Shown here one piece after another: positions 62,705 to 64,000 of a stretch of 64,000 bases of DNA. Each line of letters begins with the position of its first letter. Position 1 is the stretch's first letter. Source of the stretch: Gracilimonas sp031581265 (GTDB taxonomy: Bacteria > Bacteroidota > Rhodothermia > Balneolales > Balneolaceae); the NCBI RefSeq assembly GCF_031581265.1, contig NZ_JAVLBQ010000002.1, positions 62,001-126,000 of the forward strand, written 5' to 3'. The notes beneath the pieces are model-generated. The model saw only the letters and a program-made list of their open reading frames with translations, was not told the origin of the DNA and did not search any database. Position numbers and translations under genes: made by a program.

Positions 62705-63151
62705 ATGTCTAAACAAGAAATTTTATCCTGGACCTCTATTGGGTTTTCTCTTTCCGTAGTTTTCTTCTATGTACTAATGGTTTTTGGCTGGCCCGATATT
62801 ATTCCTGACTACTCCGATCATTTTACAAAAATATTTTTCAATGTATTCTGGATTGCATTGGCTATTGAGCTATTAATTGGTATCAGTGAATACAAGAATA
62901 AAGTGATAAAAGATGAGCGGGATGAAAAAATAGAAGCAAAGGGTCTTAAAAATGCTTACGGTTTTTTAAGCTTTTCAATTGTTGTAATTCTTATTCAGGT
63001 TTTCTTATCCAATTTATTTAGCGAACAAGGAAGTGCTTATGAATTAATTGGGCAGCCTAATATGATTTTTCATGCTTTATTTCTGGTGCTTTTTAGTTCA
63101 AGTATTATCAAGAGAACAACCATGATTTATCACTATCGTAAAATTTATTGA
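62705..63151 (+). CDS. DUF2178-like small membrane protein
   Basis: A 148-residue protein with four helices: ISFSLSVVFFYVL-like first helix, FFNVFWIALAIELLIG, FLSFSIVVILIQVFL and MIFHALFLVLFSSSIIK. Between helices two and three lies VIKDERDEKIEAKG, the DERDExI motif of DUF2178-type proteins, which typically precede a short XRE regulator gene. Here such a regulator follows after 1 base, so the pair is a known arrangement; function unknown. Confidence 0.75.
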   Translation: MSKQEILSWTSIGFSLSVVFFYVLMVFGWPDIIPDYSDHFTKIFFNVFWIALAIELLIGISEYKNKVIKDERDEKIEAKGLKNAYGFLSFSIVVILIQVFLSNLFSEQGSAYELIGQPNMIFHALFLVLFSSSIIKRTTMIYHYRKIY

Positions 63152-63152
63152 T

Positions 63153-63365
63153 ATGGATGAAACCAAAATCATTAACAATATCAGAAAGCTTCGTTTTAAT
63201 CATGGAGAGATGACACAAGCGGAGTTAGCTGACAAAGTGGGGGTAACGCGTCAGACCATTAATGCTATTGAAGCAGCAAAATATTCTCCTTCTTTAGAGC
63301 TGGCTTTTAAAATAGCTAAGGTATTTGATAAACCATTGGAAGAGGTTTTTCAATATCAATCATAA
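63153..63365 (+). CDS. Short XRE-family (YozG-like) regulator
   Basis: A 70-residue single-domain helix-turn-helix protein: LRFNHGEMTQAELADKVGVT, RQTINAIEAAKYSPSLELAF and KIAKVFDKPLEEVF. It matches the short Cro/CI-like regulators that lie beside DUF2178-type membrane proteins and probably represses its own two-gene operon. Confidence 0.9.
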   Translation: MDETKIINNIRKLRFNHGEMTQAELADKVGVTRQTINAIEAAKYSPSLELAFKIAKVFDKPLEEVFQYQS

Positions 63366-63458
63366 GTGATGATAATCTTTATTTAAAATTCTAAGTCATA
63401 ATTTTTATGTTACTTGTGCCTTAAAGGGTACATCTAATTTTAAAAAAATTCATCAATC

Positions 63459-63785
63459 ATGTATAAATTTACGTTAAGAGAAAAACTAAAATCAATAATC
63501 ACAGTATGCATACTTGGCTTATTCATGTCAGCCTGCTCCTCCGATGGGGGTACATTTGAGACTATAGGTCAGGTTACTATTTCTTCCTCCGGAAGTGCTG
63601 AGGGAGATTTAGTAGATGGAGACTTTATAGGATATCAATTATCTGCATCTCCAATTGGAAGTGATAGTCCGGATATAACTCTTACACTTTTAAGTGATGG
63701 AGAAGTTTTAGGCGAAACCAGCGAACCAAATAGCGACGGTATATTTACCGTTGAAGTTGGTGAAATACCTGAATTTGATTTCTAA
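63459..63785 (+). CDS. Small lipoprotein of unknown function
   Basis: A 108-residue lipoprotein: basic start, hydrophobic stretch and LFMSAC (lipid cysteine near residue 27) followed by SSDGG, a serine/glycine-rich linker and one acidic beta-rich domain (YQLSASPIGSDSPDITLTLL, DGIFTVEVGEIPEFDF). No family recognised. The upstream 90 bases are AT-rich and hold a run of A/T but no clear promoter box. Confidence 0.7.
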   Translation: MYKFTLREKLKSIITVCILGLFMSACSSDGGTFETIGQVTISSSGSAEGDLVDGDFIGYQLSASPIGSDSPDITLTLLSDGEVLGETSEPNSDGIFTVEVGEIPEFDF

Positions 63786-63811
63786 AAATTTACTCAACAT
63801 CTAATTTCAAA

Positions 63812-63842
63812 AAGGCCGGTCATTCATTTGATCGGCTTTTTT
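63812..63842 (+). terminator. Rho-independent terminator after the lipoprotein gene
   Basis: Stem GCCGGTCA (63815-63822) / TGATCGGC (63829-63836), eight pairs with one G-T, then six T. The convergent CPBP gene ends inside it. Confidence 0.9.
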
Positions 63843-64000
63843 ATTTAAGATATGTTTGAACAACTTGTAGCATAATTAAATCATAAACGGCATGAGCACA
63901 CATCGCTGCCATCAATCCAATGTGTTCATACAGCAAACCAAGCATAAAACTCAATCCAAACATCAACCCACCAAAAAGAATATGCTTCGGACTTTTAAAT
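63841..64000 (-). CDS. CPBP-family intramembrane protease, C-terminal end (5' end outside window)
   Basis: Only the last 53 codons are present, reading on the minus strand HILFGGLMFGLSFMLG and GLMAAMCAHAVYDLIML, ending TYLK. The AHAVYD segment fits the third conserved motif (HAxxN/D) of CPBP/CAAX-type membrane proteases. The catalytic EExxxR motif would lie outside the window, so activity cannot be judged. Confidence 0.75.
   Translation of the reverse strand, partial: FKSPKHILFGGLMFGLSFMLGLLYEHIGLMAAMCAHAVYDLIMLQVVQTYLK

Overview
The window looks like a chromosomal segment of a marine or halophilic member of the Balneolaeota/Rhodothermota branch of the FCB group (Balneola/Gracilimonas-like); that placement is inference. 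The support is: secreted proteins ending in a PNPFNP-type C-terminal sorting domain (20619-22703, 27281-30049), Bacteroidota-style promoters (TTG, 17-21 nt, TAnnTTTG) at 19196, 39929 and 49370, an rpmB-rpmG-DUF4295 cluster, and two-component sensors built on Reg_prop/Y_Y_Y propellers. No phage, plasmid or CRISPR array is visible.

Layout. 1-5.3 kb: end of an amidohydrolase, SnoaL-like protein, a RAYT transposase between palindromes, DUF1905/YdeI protein and a large M14 peptidase. 5.4-8.2 kb: an AT-rich four-gene cassette of exported proteins (Cys-rich peptide, propeller lipoprotein, FAS1 lipoprotein, thioredoxin-fold protein) bounded by related inverted repeats. 8.4-20.6 kb: NRAMP-like transporter, a nest of palindromic repeats, DUF4097 protein, proline dehydrogenase, DoxX, a membrane gluzincin, an M23 peptidase, nitroreductase, an OmpA/TSP3 protein with a stop codon in its signal peptide, TlpA and a double-VOC membrane protein. 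20.6-30 kb: a secreted sorting-domain protein, a response regulator and propeller histidine kinase whose reading frame is split at a GGGAAAG heptamer, and an M12B-like metalloprotease followed by a lipoprotein that resembles its propeptide. 30-39.9 kb: housekeeping genes (tyrA, uvrB, xthA, tyrS, cvpA, yqeY, ribosomal proteins).

39.9-49.4 kb has several marks of an origin-proximal region: two perfect DnaA boxes between divergent rpmB and gyrB, gyrB-gyrA, then mnmG-rsmG with two parS-like sites in the start and body of rsmG, and tRNA-Asp. 49.4-64 kb: glutathione peroxidase, an outer-membrane-type protein with a coupled small protein and MBL hydrolase, ManC, a PhoB/PhoR-like pair, a 2OG-Fe(II) oxygenase, a three-gene potassium module (TrkH/KtrB, KtrA, 2TM channel with RCK domains), CstA, a DUF3820 protein, a small membrane protein with an XRE regulator, a lipoprotein and the end of a CPBP protease.

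The most unusual items are the protease/propeptide-like lipoprotein pair, the kinase frame change at a lambda-type slippery heptamer, the repeat-bounded cassette, the RAYT with its scattered cognate-looking palindromes, and the DnaA-box/parS cluster. All similarity statements come from reading motifs by eye; no database search was run.
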